Part shown: in pieces, positions 40,724 to 49,558 of the stretch | Layout: each line of letters starts with the position of its first letter | Numbering within the stretch: the first letter of the stretch is position 1 | NCBI GenBank assembly: GCA_041645555.1 | Contig: JBAZPX010000001.1 | Coordinates: forward strand, 1 to 64,000 | Source: JAQTRU01 sp041645555 | GTDB taxonomy: Bacteria; Patescibacteriota; Patescibacteriia; Patescibacteriales; JAQTRU01 | Direction: 5' to 3' | DNA: 64,000 bases | The notes under the pieces: model-generated | Databases searched by the model: none | What the model was told of the DNA's origin: nothing | Seen by the model: the letters and a program-made list of their open reading frames with translations, nothing else | Program-made: the position numbers and the translations under genes

Positions 40724-43700
40724 ATGGAACAGAATTTAATGGAAAATTTAAATAAGGAGCAACTGAAAGCCGTCCTTCACAAGGATGGTCCTTTGTTAAT
40801 CGTGGCCGGAGCCGGCACAGGAAAAACCACGGTTATTACCCAGAGAATCGCCTATATTATTGAGCAAGGCTGGGCGAAATCAGATGAGATTTTAGCTTTA
40901 ACTTTTACGGAAAAAGCGGCCGGAGAAATGGAAGAGCGGGTTGATAGATTATTGCCTATGGGCTATCTAGATTTATGGATTTCCACTTTTCATGGTTTTG
41001 GTGAGAGGATTTTAAAAGAGCACGGCTTAGACATCGGGCTGCCTAATGATTCCAAATTGCTTAATGAATTTGAACAATATTCTTTAGTGAAAAAAAATCT
41101 GGATAAATTTGATTTGGATTATTACCGGCCGATGGGCAATCCGACAAAATTTATCCATGCTTTGATAAAACATTTTTCCCGGGCTAAAGACGAAGACATT
41201 AGCCCGGCGCAGTATTTGGAGTATGCCCAAGAACTTAAGGAAAATTTGGATGGAATGTTAAGTGGGAATAAAAAAGTCATCACCGCCAAGGCGGGACAGG
41301 AAAGTCAAAAGTCAAAAGTCAAAAGTCTTTCAAATAAGGATGATGTTGATAAAGAAATAGCGGCACAGGAAGTGGCACGGATAAACGAAGTGGCGAATGC
41401 TTATCATATTTATCAGCAATTACTGCTGGATAGCAATGCTTTAGATTTTGGAGATTTAATAAATTATTGCTTAAAATTATTCCGCGACCGGCCGGCGATT
41501 TTAGAAAAATACCGGAAGCAATTTAAATATATTTTACTGGATGAATTTCAGGATACTAACTGGGCGCAGTATGAACTCATAAAAATGCTGGCTAGCCCGA
41601 AAAATAATTTGGTGGTCGTTGGCGACGATGACCAGTCAATTTATAAATTCCGCGGAGCTTCGGTTTCCAATATTTTGCAGTTTAAAAAAGATTATCCGCA
41701 GGCCGAGCAGATTTTTTTGGTAAATAATTACCGCAATAAACAAAATATTCTGGATTTATCTTATAAATTCATAAAGCAGAATGACCCGAACAGATTAGAA
41801 TACCAATTACAAAAAAGTCAAAAGTCAAAAGTCACCCGCCTACCGGCGAGGCAGGAAAGTCAAAAGTTGAATAAGGAGTTAATAGCTGACAATAAGGGAG
41901 AGGGAGTGATAGAGGTTATAGAAGGAAAGAATTTGACCGAAGAAATAAAGGCAGTAATTGAAAAAATTGCGGATTTAAAAATTAAAGATAAAAATTCTAC
42001 CTGGGACGATTTTGCAATTTTAGTCCGGGCGAATGAAAGCGCTAAAGAAATTTGTTCCTTTTTAGCCGCGGCCCAACTGCCTTATCAGTTTCTATCTTCC
42101 CGCGGCCTCTATACCAAGCCGGTAATAATGGACTTAATTGCTTATTTAAAATTACTGGACGATTATCACGAAAGCATAGCCGCTTACCGCGTTTTAAATC
42201 TGCCGATTTTTAATTTTACTTACCATGAGTTGGTCAATTTTAATTATTGGGCCAGTAAAAAAGCCTGGTCGCTTTATGAAATTCTGCGCAATGTTTCCGT
42301 CTTAAATTTAGGCGCGGAAGTCCAAAAAAAAGCCGAGGCGGTTTTGGCTTTAATCGCCAAGCACACGGGCTTAACGCGGGAGAAAAATGTCAGTGAAGTT
42401 ATTTTAGCTTTTCTTAATGACAGCGGTTATTTAAAATATTTATTAGCGCAGGACGAGCAAAAAAGCCGGGAGACGGCCGGCTACCTTAACCAGTTTATGA
42501 AAAGAGTGGGAGAATTTGAAAAAGGCAGTGATGATAAAAGCGTTAAGGCTTTTTTAGACCAACTGCAGATGGAAATTGACGCCGGGGAAGAGGGAACCAT
42601 GCCGGTTGACTGGGAGGCCGGCCCGGAAACGATTAAAGTAATGACAGTCCATGGAGCCAAGGGCTTGGAATTTAAGTATGTTTTTATTGCCGGTTTAGTG
42701 GACAAGCGTTTCCCGACGATTGAAAGAAGCGAACAAATTGAAATTCCGGACGCCCTAGTTAAAGAAATTTTGCCGGAAGGCGATATTCATTTGGAAGAAG
42801 AGAGGCGATTGTTTTATGTGGCTATGACTCGGGCGAAAAATGATCTGTATTTTTCCTGGGCGTCGGATTATGGCGGAGCCCGGCTTAAAAAACCTTCCCG
42901 TTTTTTAACAGAATGTGGGCTTATAAAAGAAAGCCCCACTACGCCAAAGCGCAATATTCCCGACGAAGATATTTTAAGAAATAAACCGATTATGGCCAGA
43001 GATAAAACTATTAACTTCTCCGTGCCGTCGTATTTTTCTTATACCCAGCTAGCGGCTTTTTCAAATTGTCCTTACCAATACCGCTTTGCCCATATTTTAA
43101 GGGTTCCGGTCAGAGGTAAGCACGTCTTTTCTTTCGGCAAAACCCTGCATATTACTTTGCAGAAATTATTCAGTTTAATTGAAGAAAAAAAGAAACGCAA
43201 ACAGACGGATTTGTTCGGCGCTTCGGCAAACTCAGCCCAGGCAGATAAAAAAGATGTTAAGATTAGTTTGGAAGAAATTTTAAAACTATATGAGCAATCC
43301 TGGATTAATGACTGGTATGAGAATAAAGCGCGGAAAGAGGAATATAAAAAGAAAGGCAAGGAAATTTTAAGACAGTTTTATGAAAAAAATAAAAATGACT
43401 GGCCGAATGCTATTTTCCTGGAAAAGGGTTTTAACACTAAAGTTAAAGTTGGCAATGAATTGTATACGGTGCGCGGGGTAATGGACAGGATTGATGAGAC
43501 AAACGGCCACCGCCAAGGCGGGGCAGGGAAAATAAAGATTATTGACTATAAAACCGGAAACCCGAAGGATAAACTGGTTTTTGAAGAAAAGTATCAGTTA
43601 TTAATTTATCAGCTGGCGGCGCAAGAACTTTTCCGCCAGGAAATTGATTCTTTAACTTTTTATTATTTAGATAATAACACCGAAGTTAAATTTTTAGGCA

Positions 43701-43840
43701 GCCAGGATGAGCTGGAAAAAACAAAAGAAAAAATTATCAATACGATTGCCGAAATAAAAAAAGGCGAATTCCCTCCCAAGCCGTCGGCGCTTTGTAAATT
43801 TTGCGACTTTTTCGATATCTGCGAATTTAGGAAGAGTTAA
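40724..43840 (+). CDS. UvrD/PcrA-like helicase fused to a RecB-type nuclease
   Basis: 1038 residues. The N-terminal ~740 residues are an SF1A helicase: Walker A GAGTGKTTVI (about 29-38), Walker B DEFQDTNWAQ, VVGDDDQSIYKFRG, and motif VI FYVAMTRAK. The C-terminal ~270 residues are a PD-(D/E)XK nuclease: the core IKIIDYKTGNPKD, and four cysteines (FSNCPYQYRF, then CKFCDFFDIC) placed as in AddB/Cas4-type 4Fe-4S nucleases. It resembles AddA-like proteins and may act alone in end resection or repair. Two AGTCAAAAGTC repeat inserts interrupt the helicase part in frame (41297, 41810). Confidence 0.9.
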   Translation: MEQNLMENLNKEQLKAVLHKDGPLLIVAGAGTGKTTVITQRIAYIIEQGWAKSDEILALTFTEKAAGEMEERVDRLLPMGYLDLWISTFHGFGERILKEHGLDIGLPNDSKLLNEFEQYSLVKKNLDKFDLDYYRPMGNPTKFIHALIKHFSRAKDEDISPAQYLEYAQELKENLDGMLSGNKKVITAKAGQESQKSKVKSLSNKDDVDKEIAAQEVARINEVANAYHIYQQLLLDSNALDFGDLINYCLKLFRDRPAILEKYRKQFKYILLDEFQDTNWAQYELIKMLASPKNNLVVVGDDDQSIYKFRGASVSNILQFKKDYPQAEQIFLVNNYRNKQNILDLSYKFIKQNDPNRLEYQLQKSQKSKVTRLPARQESQKLNKELIADNKGEGVIEVIEGKNLTEEIKAVIEKIADLKIKDKNSTWDDFAILVRANESAKEICSFLAAAQLPYQFLSSRGLYTKPVIMDLIAYLKLLDDYHESIAAYRVLNLPIFNFTYHELVNFNYWASKKAWSLYEILRNVSVLNLGAEVQKKAEAVLALIAKHTGLTREKNVSEVILAFLNDSGYLKYLLAQDEQKSRETAGYLNQFMKRVGEFEKGSDDKSVKAFLDQLQMEIDAGEEGTMPVDWEAGPETIKVMTVHGAKGLEFKYVFIAGLVDKRFPTIERSEQIEIPDALVKEILPEGDIHLEEERRLFYVAMTRAKNDLYFSWASDYGGARLKKPSRFLTECGLIKESPTTPKRNIPDEDILRNKPIMARDKTINFSVPSYFSYTQLAAFSNCPYQYRFAHILRVPVRGKHVFSFGKTLHITLQKLFSLIEEKKKRKQTDLFGASANSAQADKKDVKISLEEILKLYEQSWINDWYENKARKEEYKKKGKEILRQFYEKNKNDWPNAIFLEKGFNTKVKVGNELYTVRGVMDRIDETNGHRQGGAGKIKIIDYKTGNPKDKLVFEEKYQLLIYQLAAQELFRQEIDSLTFYYLDNNTEVKFLGSQDELEKTKEKIINTIAEIKKGEFPPKPSALCKFCDFFDICEFRKS
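41281..41326 (+). repeat. CCGCCAAGGCGGG hairpin plus AGTCAAAAGTC cluster in the UvrD fusion (1)
   Basis: CACCGCCAAGGCGGGACAGG is followed by three AAGTCAAA units, read as ITAKAGQ-ESQKSKVKS. The hairpin CACCGCCAAGGCGGGGCAGG recurs at 43509 in the nuclease domain of the same gene. Confidence 0.75.
41808..41869 (+). repeat. AGTCAAAAGTC cluster in the UvrD fusion (2)
   Basis: AGTCAAAAGTCAAAAGTC, then the hairpin ACCCGCCTACCGGCGAGGCAGG, then AAAGTCAAAAG. Read in frame as SQKSKVTRLPARQESQKL, in a loop of helicase domain 2A. Confidence 0.75.
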
Positions 43841-43934
43841 CGGTGGGATTCTTGGGATGTTTTTGGAGATTTCATTTTGTTATTCCCAATAATCCCAAAG
43901 ATCTTGAGAATCTTAAGAATCTCAACAAAAAACT

Positions 43935-44402
43935 ATGGATATAATTTCCCACGCTTTGTGGACAAATCTAATCTTTAAAGAACTGCCGCTTGAGCAAAGA
44001 GGTATGGCGGTTTTATTTGGGGTGCTGCCGGATCTTATCAGTTTTTCTTCTTTAACTATCAGACATTTTGTCAGAAAGACTCTTCATTTTGAAGCTCCGC
44101 CCCTGGCAACCATACCCAGATATGTTTTTAAACTTTATGATGTTACCCATAGTTTAGTTATTTGGCTGGCGATATTTTTAGTTTTAAAAATTTTAGGTTT
44201 AGATCTGGTGCTGGTGGTTTTCTACGCCTGGGGGTTGCATATTCTCTTGGATATTTTTACCCATACAACCGCATTTTTCCCCACTCCCATTCTTTGGCCA
44301 TTTTCCCGTTTCCATTTTTCCGGCACAAACTGGTCCAATAAATGGTTTATGCTTTTTAACTACGCGGTTTTGCTGTTTATGTATTTGGTGTTTTATTTTT
44401 AA
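43935..44402 (+). CDS. YdjM/DUF457-like membrane protein
   Basis: 155 residues, four or five hydrophobic helices. It begins MDIISHALWTNLIF and carries GVLPDLISF, YDVTHSLVIW and HILLDIFTHTTAFFPTPILWPF. These His/Asp motifs are the signature of the YdjM/DUF457 family of membrane proteins, annotated as metal-dependent hydrolases, though activity has not been shown for most. Stand-alone gene between the UvrD fusion and a zinc-ribbon protein, preceded by a stretch of AATCCCAAGAATCTTAAG-type repeats. Confidence 0.8.
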   Translation: MDIISHALWTNLIFKELPLEQRGMAVLFGVLPDLISFSSLTIRHFVRKTLHFEAPPLATIPRYVFKLYDVTHSLVIWLAIFLVLKILGLDLVLVVFYAWGLHILLDIFTHTTAFFPTPILWPFSRFHFSGTNWSNKWFMLFNYAVLLFMYLVFYF

Positions 44403-44517
44403 AACTACGAATTACGAATTTATACGAATTTACGAATCGAATTTTGAGATTTGTGAATTCGGGAGAAAGTGGTAAGATTGGAATATAAAGAGTGTTGCGG
44501 AGCGTAGGAACTAAAAT

Positions 44518-44847
44518 ATGAGCAAGAAGATTGCATTCAAGAGCGATAGATTTAAAAAAAACAGAGGTGGATATTCCCGTTGGTTGTTGTTAAGCTGCGA
44601 AAAATGTAAAAATCCCGTTTTGCTTTACCAAAAGGATGGTCCGGGAATTCTCAAACGTCTCTATATTAATAGAATCGTTGTTCCTAAAATTCTTGCAGAC
44701 AAAAATTTAACCTGTAAAAAATGTAAAAAGGTGCTTGGCATTTGGATAGTATATCAAAAAGAAAATCGGCCAGCCTATAGATTATTTGCTGGCACAATTG
44801 AGAAAAAAATTTTTAAGGGAAATAAGTTACCGAAAATTAATTTTTAG
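44518..44847 (+). CDS. Small protein with two CxxC knuckles
   Basis: 109 residues, basic, no membrane segment. LSCEKCKNPVLLYQKDGPG and LTCKKCKKVLGI supply two CxxC pairs ~40 residues apart, likely one zinc site. Between them is a short strand-rich region (LKRLYINRIVVP). I do not know the family. It lies 28 bp before ruvB, and may share its transcript, though TAAGAT just upstream of ruvB suggests a separate promoter. Confidence 0.7.
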   Translation: MSKKIAFKSDRFKKNRGGYSRWLLLSCEKCKNPVLLYQKDGPGILKRLYINRIVVPKILADKNLTCKKCKKVLGIWIVYQKENRPAYRLFAGTIEKKIFKGNKLPKINF

Positions 44848-44875
44848 TTCCGCGGGCGCTTAGATAAGATTAAAT

Positions 44876-45922
44876 ATGGCAAGCAAACAACCCCAAAATT
44901 TGAAGGAAAGAATAATAAATCCGGAAGAACTGGGCAATGACAAAGCTTTGGATTTAACTTTGCGGCCAAAAAGATTAGGCGAATATGTGGGGCAGGACAA
45001 AATTAAGGAAAGCTTAAAAATTACCATGGCCGCGGCGCAAGGGAGAGGCGAGCCGATTGAGCATGTGCTCTTGCATGGCCCGGCCGGTTTGGGGAAAACC
45101 ACTTTAGCGCACGTTATTTCCAATGAACTGGGAACGAATATTAAAATTACTTCTGGGCCAGCCATTGAAAAGGGCGGGGATTTAGCGGCAATTCTTACTA
45201 ATTTAAGCGAAGGCGATATTTTGTTTATTGACGAGATTCATCGCTTAAATAAAACCATTGAAGAAATTTTGTATCCGGCCATGGAAGATTACGCCCTGGA
45301 TATTATAATTGGCAAGGGGCCGTCCGCCCGGACTTTGCGCATTGATCTGCCGCATTTTACCATAATTGGCGCCACCACCAAAGTAAGTTTATTATCCTCT
45401 CCATTGCGCGACCGATTCGGACTTACTTACCGCCTGGATTTTTACGGCCTGGAAGATATTAATAAAATTATAAGCCGGAGCGCTAATATTTTAGGAGTAA
45501 AAATAAAGCCGGAAGCCGTTGCCATTATTTCCGGGCGCTCCCGCCGCACTCCCCGCATTGCCAACCGTTTGTTAAAAAGGGTCAGGGATTATTGCCAAGT
45601 CAAAGGAAACGGGGAAGTGGAAGACGGGACCTGCGAGGAAGCTTTTAAAATACTGGACGTTGATGAATTGGGGCTGGACTGGATTGACCGGAAAATTTTA
45701 GAAACCATTATTGATAAATTTAACGGCGGGCCGGCCGGCTTAAATGCTATTGCCGCGTCTACGGGGGAAGAAATGGCGACAATTGAAGAAATTTATGAGC
45801 CATATTTAATGCAGTTAGGTTTTATTGACCGTTCTCCCCGCGGCCGGATTGTCACCGATACCGGCTATAAGCATTTAGGCCGAAAAAGGGACGAGAATAA
45901 TCCTGTGAGTTTACGAATTTAG
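44876..45922 (+). CDS. ruvB: Holliday junction branch-migration helicase RuvB
   Basis: 348 residues, standard. AAA+ motifs: Walker A GPAGLGKTTLAH (about 65-76), Walker B DEIHRLN, sensor 1 IGATTKVSLLSSPLRDRFG, then the C-terminal winged helix (LDWIDRKILETII...GGPAGLNAIA, RTPRG-like SPRGRIVT). RuvB drives branch migration with RuvA, which is not in this window. TAAGAT at 44865 lies five bases before the ATG, so the message may be leaderless, although no good -35 is visible. Confidence 0.97.
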   Translation: MASKQPQNLKERIINPEELGNDKALDLTLRPKRLGEYVGQDKIKESLKITMAAAQGRGEPIEHVLLHGPAGLGKTTLAHVISNELGTNIKITSGPAIEKGGDLAAILTNLSEGDILFIDEIHRLNKTIEEILYPAMEDYALDIIIGKGPSARTLRIDLPHFTIIGATTKVSLLSSPLRDRFGLTYRLDFYGLEDINKIISRSANILGVKIKPEAVAIISGRSRRTPRIANRLLKRVRDYCQVKGNGEVEDGTCEEAFKILDVDELGLDWIDRKILETIIDKFNGGPAGLNAIAASTGEEMATIEEIYEPYLMQLGFIDRSPRGRIVTDTGYKHLGRKRDENNPVSLRI

Positions 45923-45971
45923 AGTTGTATTAAATTGGCGGGAAAGCGTAAAGCCGCTCATCACGTTTAAT

Positions 45972-47132
45972 ATGAGGTTAAAAGATTTTGACTACAATTT
46001 ACCAAAAAATTTAATTGCCCAAAAACCTATCAAACCGCGAGACCATTCGCGGCTTTTATTACTTTCTAGAAAAACAGGCAAGATAAATCATAAACATTTT
46101 TATGATATTTTAGATTATTTAAAGCCGGGCGATGTTTTAGTTTTAAACAATTCTAAAGTAATGCCGGCCCGGTTGCTTGGCGAAAAGAAAGAAACCGGGG
46201 GAAAAATTGAAGTTTTTTTACTAAGGAAAAAAATCCCTCCGCCTACGCCAAGGCTTCGGCGGACAAGCCCAACCCCCCTTTTGAAAGAGGGTAATATTTG
46301 GCAATGCCTTTTGGGCGGTAAAAGGAGAAGAGAGGGGCTAGAAATTAAATTTAGCCAAGGTTTAGAGTGCCGGGTTATTAAAGATAATAAAGATGGTACG
46401 TGGGAAATAAAATTCAGTAAAGGCGGAAAAAAATTTATGAAGGTGGTGGAAAAAATCGGATTAACGCCTTTGCCGCCTTATATAAAGAGGGCCGCCGGAC
46501 GTCCGGCTGACAACAAAGATTATCAGACGGTTTATGCCGATGATAAAAAAATTGGTTCCGTAGCCGCTCCGACAGCCGGTTTTCATTTTACCGATGTCTT
46601 ATTAAAGAAACTTAAGAAGAAAGGCGTATTATTAGAATATGTTACTTTGCATGTCGGTTTGGGGACATTCGCGCCGGTTAAAGTTGATGATATAAAGAAG
46701 CACAAGATGCATGCGGAATGGGTGGAAGCGGATAAAAAAACCATCGCTGATATTTGTTTAGCTAAATCCGAAGGCAGAAGAATAATAGCGGTTGGGACAA
46801 CGAGCGCAAGGACGCTAGAGAGCATTTTTCAAAAATTTCCGAATTCCAGAATTTCCGAATTTCCGAATAAAAATCTGAAATCTGAAATCCCTGCCTTGCC
46901 GGCAGGCAGGTTAGATCTTAAATTAAATGGCTGGACGGATATTTTTATTTATCCCGGCTATAAATTCAAAGCCGTTGATGCTTTAATTACTAATTTCCAT
47001 CTGCCGAAATCCACTCTTCTAATGCTGGTTTCGGCTTTGGCCGGAAAGAAAAATATTGACAAGGCTTATAGGCAGGCGATAAAAAAGGAATACCGGTTTT
47101 ATAGCTATGGGGATGCGATGTTTATTTATTAA
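45972..47132 (+). CDS. queA: S-adenosylmethionine:tRNA ribosyltransferase-isomerase
   Basis: 386 residues against ~345 in most QueA. Family motifs are intact: MRLKDFDYNLPKNLIAQ at the start, RDHSRLL, LVLNNSKVMPARL, GSVAAPTAGFHFT, HVGLGTFAPVK and FHLPKSTLLMLVSAL. QueA transfers ribose from SAM to preQ1 in tRNA, making epoxyqueuosine; the next step (QueG) needs cobalamin, a possible link to the B12 genes in this window. The extra length comes from two repeat-coded inserts near residues 84-100 and 292-318, both in frame. It lies 49 bp after ruvB. Confidence 0.95.
   Translation: MRLKDFDYNLPKNLIAQKPIKPRDHSRLLLLSRKTGKINHKHFYDILDYLKPGDVLVLNNSKVMPARLLGEKKETGGKIEVFLLRKKIPPPTPRLRRTSPTPLLKEGNIWQCLLGGKRRREGLEIKFSQGLECRVIKDNKDGTWEIKFSKGGKKFMKVVEKIGLTPLPPYIKRAAGRPADNKDYQTVYADDKKIGSVAAPTAGFHFTDVLLKKLKKKGVLLEYVTLHVGLGTFAPVKVDDIKKHKMHAEWVEADKKTIADICLAKSEGRRIIAVGTTSARTLESIFQKFPNSRISEFPNKNLKSEIPALPAGRLDLKLNGWTDIFIYPGYKFKAVDALITNFHLPKSTLLMLVSALAGKKNIDKAYRQAIKKEYRFYSYGDAMFIY
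46217..46291 (+). repeat. Hairpin repeat insert in queA (1)
   Basis: TCCGCCTACGCCAAGGCTTC, then GGCGGACAAG, then a CCCCCCTTTTGAAAGAGGG-type hairpin. Two dispersed repeat families sit side by side and are translated in frame as PPPTPRLRRTSPTPLLKEGN. Confidence 0.8.
46836..46917 (+). repeat. Simple-repeat insert in queA (2)
   Basis: Repeated AATTCCGAATT-like units (CCGAATTCCAGAATTTCCG, then AATCTGAAATCTGAAATC) followed by the hairpin CCTGCCTTGCCGGCAGGCAGG-like element. Translated in frame between SARTLESIFQKF and LDLKLNGW. Confidence 0.75.
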
Positions 47133-47321
47133 GAAACAATGATGGCTAAGGGGTTTGATTTTTTTTGCGTTAAATGTTATAGTTATTATAGTTATAGAAT
47201 AAAATAATAAAATAATATAAAAATAAAATAATATAAAAAATATAGGAAGAAATTTTTATTTAAGAGGTTTCTGATTTATTTTGTTATTTTATTATTTTGT
47301 TTTTATATTTTTAAAATTCCC

Positions 47322-47885
47322 ATGCTAAGAGGCTTTTTTAGTTTTATTTTTGAACTAATTAAAATCATCGTTATTTCTCTAGTAATCATAATTCCAATCA
47401 GGTATTTTTTAGTCCAGCCATTTTACGTTAAGGGCGCTTCCATGGAACCTAATTTTTATGACCGTGAGTACCTGATTATTGATGAAATAAGTTATAGATT
47501 CAGCGATCCGGAGAGAGGAGATATTATCGTTTTTCGTTACCCCAAAAATCCGCAGGAATTTTTTATAAAAAGAATTATCGGCCTGCCGGGTGAAAAAATC
47601 CAGATAAAAGACGGCCAGATCCATATTTCCAACAATAGCAATCCGGATAGTTTTGTTTTAGATGAATCGTATTTGACAAACGGCACTAAAACCTATAGTT
47701 TAACAGAGGATATTGTAAGTTTAGGCGAAAAAGAATATTTTGTCTTAGGCGACAACCGCAATTCCTCAAAAGATTCCCGCAGTTTCGGGTCGGTTAACCG
47801 GAGCTTTGTAACGGGCAAGGTAGTGCTTCGCGGCTGGCCCTTTAGCCGGATTAGCTTATTTAAGTTACCCGCATATCAATATTAA
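47322..47885 (+). CDS. lepB: Signal peptidase I
   Basis: 187 residues. An N-terminal membrane anchor (FELIKIIVISLVIIIPIRYFL) is followed by box B with the nucleophile Ser40 (KGASMEPNF), box D with the general base Lys83 (FFIKRIIGLPG), and box E GDNRNSSKDSRSFG. It removes signal peptides of secreted proteins at the outer face of the membrane. Short, as in Gram-positive-type enzymes. It is preceded by 190 bp of AT-rich sequence with no gene and followed by hisS after 1 bp, so the two are co-transcribed. Confidence 0.96.
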   Translation: MLRGFFSFIFELIKIIVISLVIIIPIRYFLVQPFYVKGASMEPNFYDREYLIIDEISYRFSDPERGDIIVFRYPKNPQEFFIKRIIGLPGEKIQIKDGQIHISNNSNPDSFVLDESYLTNGTKTYSLTEDIVSLGEKEYFVLGDNRNSSKDSRSFGSVNRSFVTGKVVLRGWPFSRISLFKLPAYQY

Positions 47886-47886
47886 T

Positions 47887-49254
47887 ATGCCAAGAAGAAA
47901 AAATATAAGATTTCAAAATCCAAAAATTAAAGAGGTTAAGGAAAAAGAAAAAAGTGCCGGTGTTTTATTTTCCCGCCTGAAAGGAATGAAAGACATTCTT
48001 TTTGACGAATATAAATATTGGGATTTGGTGATAAAGAAGGCGACGGAACTGGCCCGGGCGTATGGTTTTCGAAGAATTGAAACTCCGGTTCTGGAAAATA
48101 CGAAATTATACGAAAGGTCAACCGGCAAGAGCAGCGATATTGTCACTAAGGAAATGTACACTTTTATTGACAAAAACGGAGAGAAAATATCTCTGCGTCC
48201 GGAAGCCACGCCCAGCCTGGTAAGAGCTTATATTGAGCACGGGATGTTTAATCTGCCCCAGCCGGTTAAGATGTTTTGGCTGGGCCCGATTTTCAGGCAC
48301 GATAAACCGCAGGCCGGCCGGTATCGTCAGGCTACTCAGTTTGATTTGGAAATATTCGGCGAAGAAGCGCCGGTAGCTGATGTTTTATTGATTTTGCTGG
48401 CTTATAATTTCTTTTGCGAGTTGCAAGTTAATGTCCAGATTCAGATTAACAGCATTGGTTGTGAAGAATGCCGCAAAGAATATTTGGTGAAACTTCTTGA
48501 ATTCTATAAAGAAAGGGGAAGAAGGTCTAAATTATGCGGCGATTGCAAGAAGAGATTGGTGAGAAATCCTTTACGGCTTCTGGACTGCAAAGAGGAAAAA
48601 TGTCTGGAAGCCAGAGAAGAAGCCCCGCAAATAGTAGATTATTTATGTGATAGCTGCCGAGAGCATTTTATCAAAGTTTTGGAATATTTAGATGAACTGG
48701 ATATTAATTATAATTTAAATCCATACTTGGTGAGGGGGCTTGATTATTATAACCGGACGGTATTTGAAATTTGGGCAATTGAAGGAGAGGGGGCGACGCA
48801 GGGAAAACTGGCTTTGGGCGGCGGCGGCCGATATGACGGTTTAGTGAAATATATGGGCGGCCGGCCGACACCAGCCTGCGGGTTTGCAATAGGGATAGAG
48901 AGGACAATTACAAAAATAAGAGAGAAAAATATTCCTTTAAAAAACGAAGAAGGCGATCTGATATTTCTCGCCCAGTTAGGAGAGCAAGCCAGGCGGAAAG
49001 CTTTTGCCATATTTGAAGAATTGCGCCGGGCCGGATTTAAAGTAAGGCAGGCTTTTACTAAAGATAGTTTAAAAGTTCAACTGGAAGAAGCCAACCGGAT
49101 TGGAGCAAAGTTTAGCCTTATTTTGGGGCAGAAAGAAGTGATGGACGGGACTATTTTATTCCGAGATATGGATTCCGGGATTCAGGAGATTGTCAACCAG
49201 AAGAAAATAAAAGAGGATATAGAAAAAAAATTAAATTTAAATAAAGGAAAATAA
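47887..49254 (+). CDS. hisS: Histidyl-tRNA synthetase
   Basis: 455 residues. Class II motifs are visible: motif 2 (FWLGPIFRHDKPQAGRYRQATQFDLEIFG), the histidine-A motif LVRGLDYYNRTVFEI, motif 3 GFAIGIERT, and a C-terminal anticodon-binding domain from about 365. The N-terminal ~30 residues are a Lys-rich extension. A four-cysteine knuckle in the insertion domain (IGCEECR..., LCGDCKKRL) may bind zinc; such Cys are seen in some bacterial HisRS. It charges tRNA-His. Sits between lepB and rpsU. Confidence 0.96.
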   Translation: MPRRKNIRFQNPKIKEVKEKEKSAGVLFSRLKGMKDILFDEYKYWDLVIKKATELARAYGFRRIETPVLENTKLYERSTGKSSDIVTKEMYTFIDKNGEKISLRPEATPSLVRAYIEHGMFNLPQPVKMFWLGPIFRHDKPQAGRYRQATQFDLEIFGEEAPVADVLLILLAYNFFCELQVNVQIQINSIGCEECRKEYLVKLLEFYKERGRRSKLCGDCKKRLVRNPLRLLDCKEEKCLEAREEAPQIVDYLCDSCREHFIKVLEYLDELDINYNLNPYLVRGLDYYNRTVFEIWAIEGEGATQGKLALGGGGRYDGLVKYMGGRPTPACGFAIGIERTITKIREKNIPLKNEEGDLIFLAQLGEQARRKAFAIFEELRRAGFKVRQAFTKDSLKVQLEEANRIGAKFSLILGQKEVMDGTILFRDMDSGIQEIVNQKKIKEDIEKKLNLNKGK

Positions 49255-49257
49255 TAA

Positions 49258-49274
49258 TCCCGAGCACTCGGGAC
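49258..49274. repeat. TCCCGAG-CACTCGGGA palindrome
   Basis: TCCCGAGCACTCGGGA lies between hisS and rpsU; a related 18-bp perfect palindrome GTCCCGAGTACTCGGGAC occurs in the T-box leader (20302-20319). It could form a short hairpin ahead of the rpsU ribosome site. Confidence 0.6.
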
Positions 49275-49291
49275 TAGAACGGAGGTGTAAG

Positions 49292-49531
49292 GTGGCTGAA
49301 TTTAAAAGAAAAAAGGGAGAAAGCTTTGAAAGTTTCTTAAGGAGATTTAATAAGGGTTTGAAACAGAGCGGTCGTCTTTTTGTTGCCCGCAAAAAACAGC
49401 ATTTGGAACCGAGAAAAAATAAAAGGCAGCAGAAAGAGTATGCTTTGTCTAGTCTGCGCTTAAGAAAGGAAAAAGATTTTTTAAGGAAGACCGGGAAATT
49501 GGTTGAAGATAATTTTAAGAGAAGAGGATAA
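49292..49531 (+). CDS. rpsU: Ribosomal protein bS21
   Basis: 79 residues. Lys/Arg-rich single-helix protein with the family pattern (KRKKGESFESFLRRFNKGLKQ, then a basic helical tail), slightly longer than the ~70-residue standard. Starts at GTG 49292, with GGAGGTG eight bases upstream, one of the few native strong Shine-Dalgarno sites here. bS21 sits next to the anti-Shine-Dalgarno region on the 30S platform and helps initiation. It lies between hisS and yqeY. Confidence 0.88.
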   Translation: MAEFKRKKGESFESFLRRFNKGLKQSGRLFVARKKQHLEPRKNKRQQKEYALSSLRLRKEKDFLRKTGKLVEDNFKRRG

Positions 49532-49558
49532 CTTATTTAAGAAAAATTATTTAAGTTT

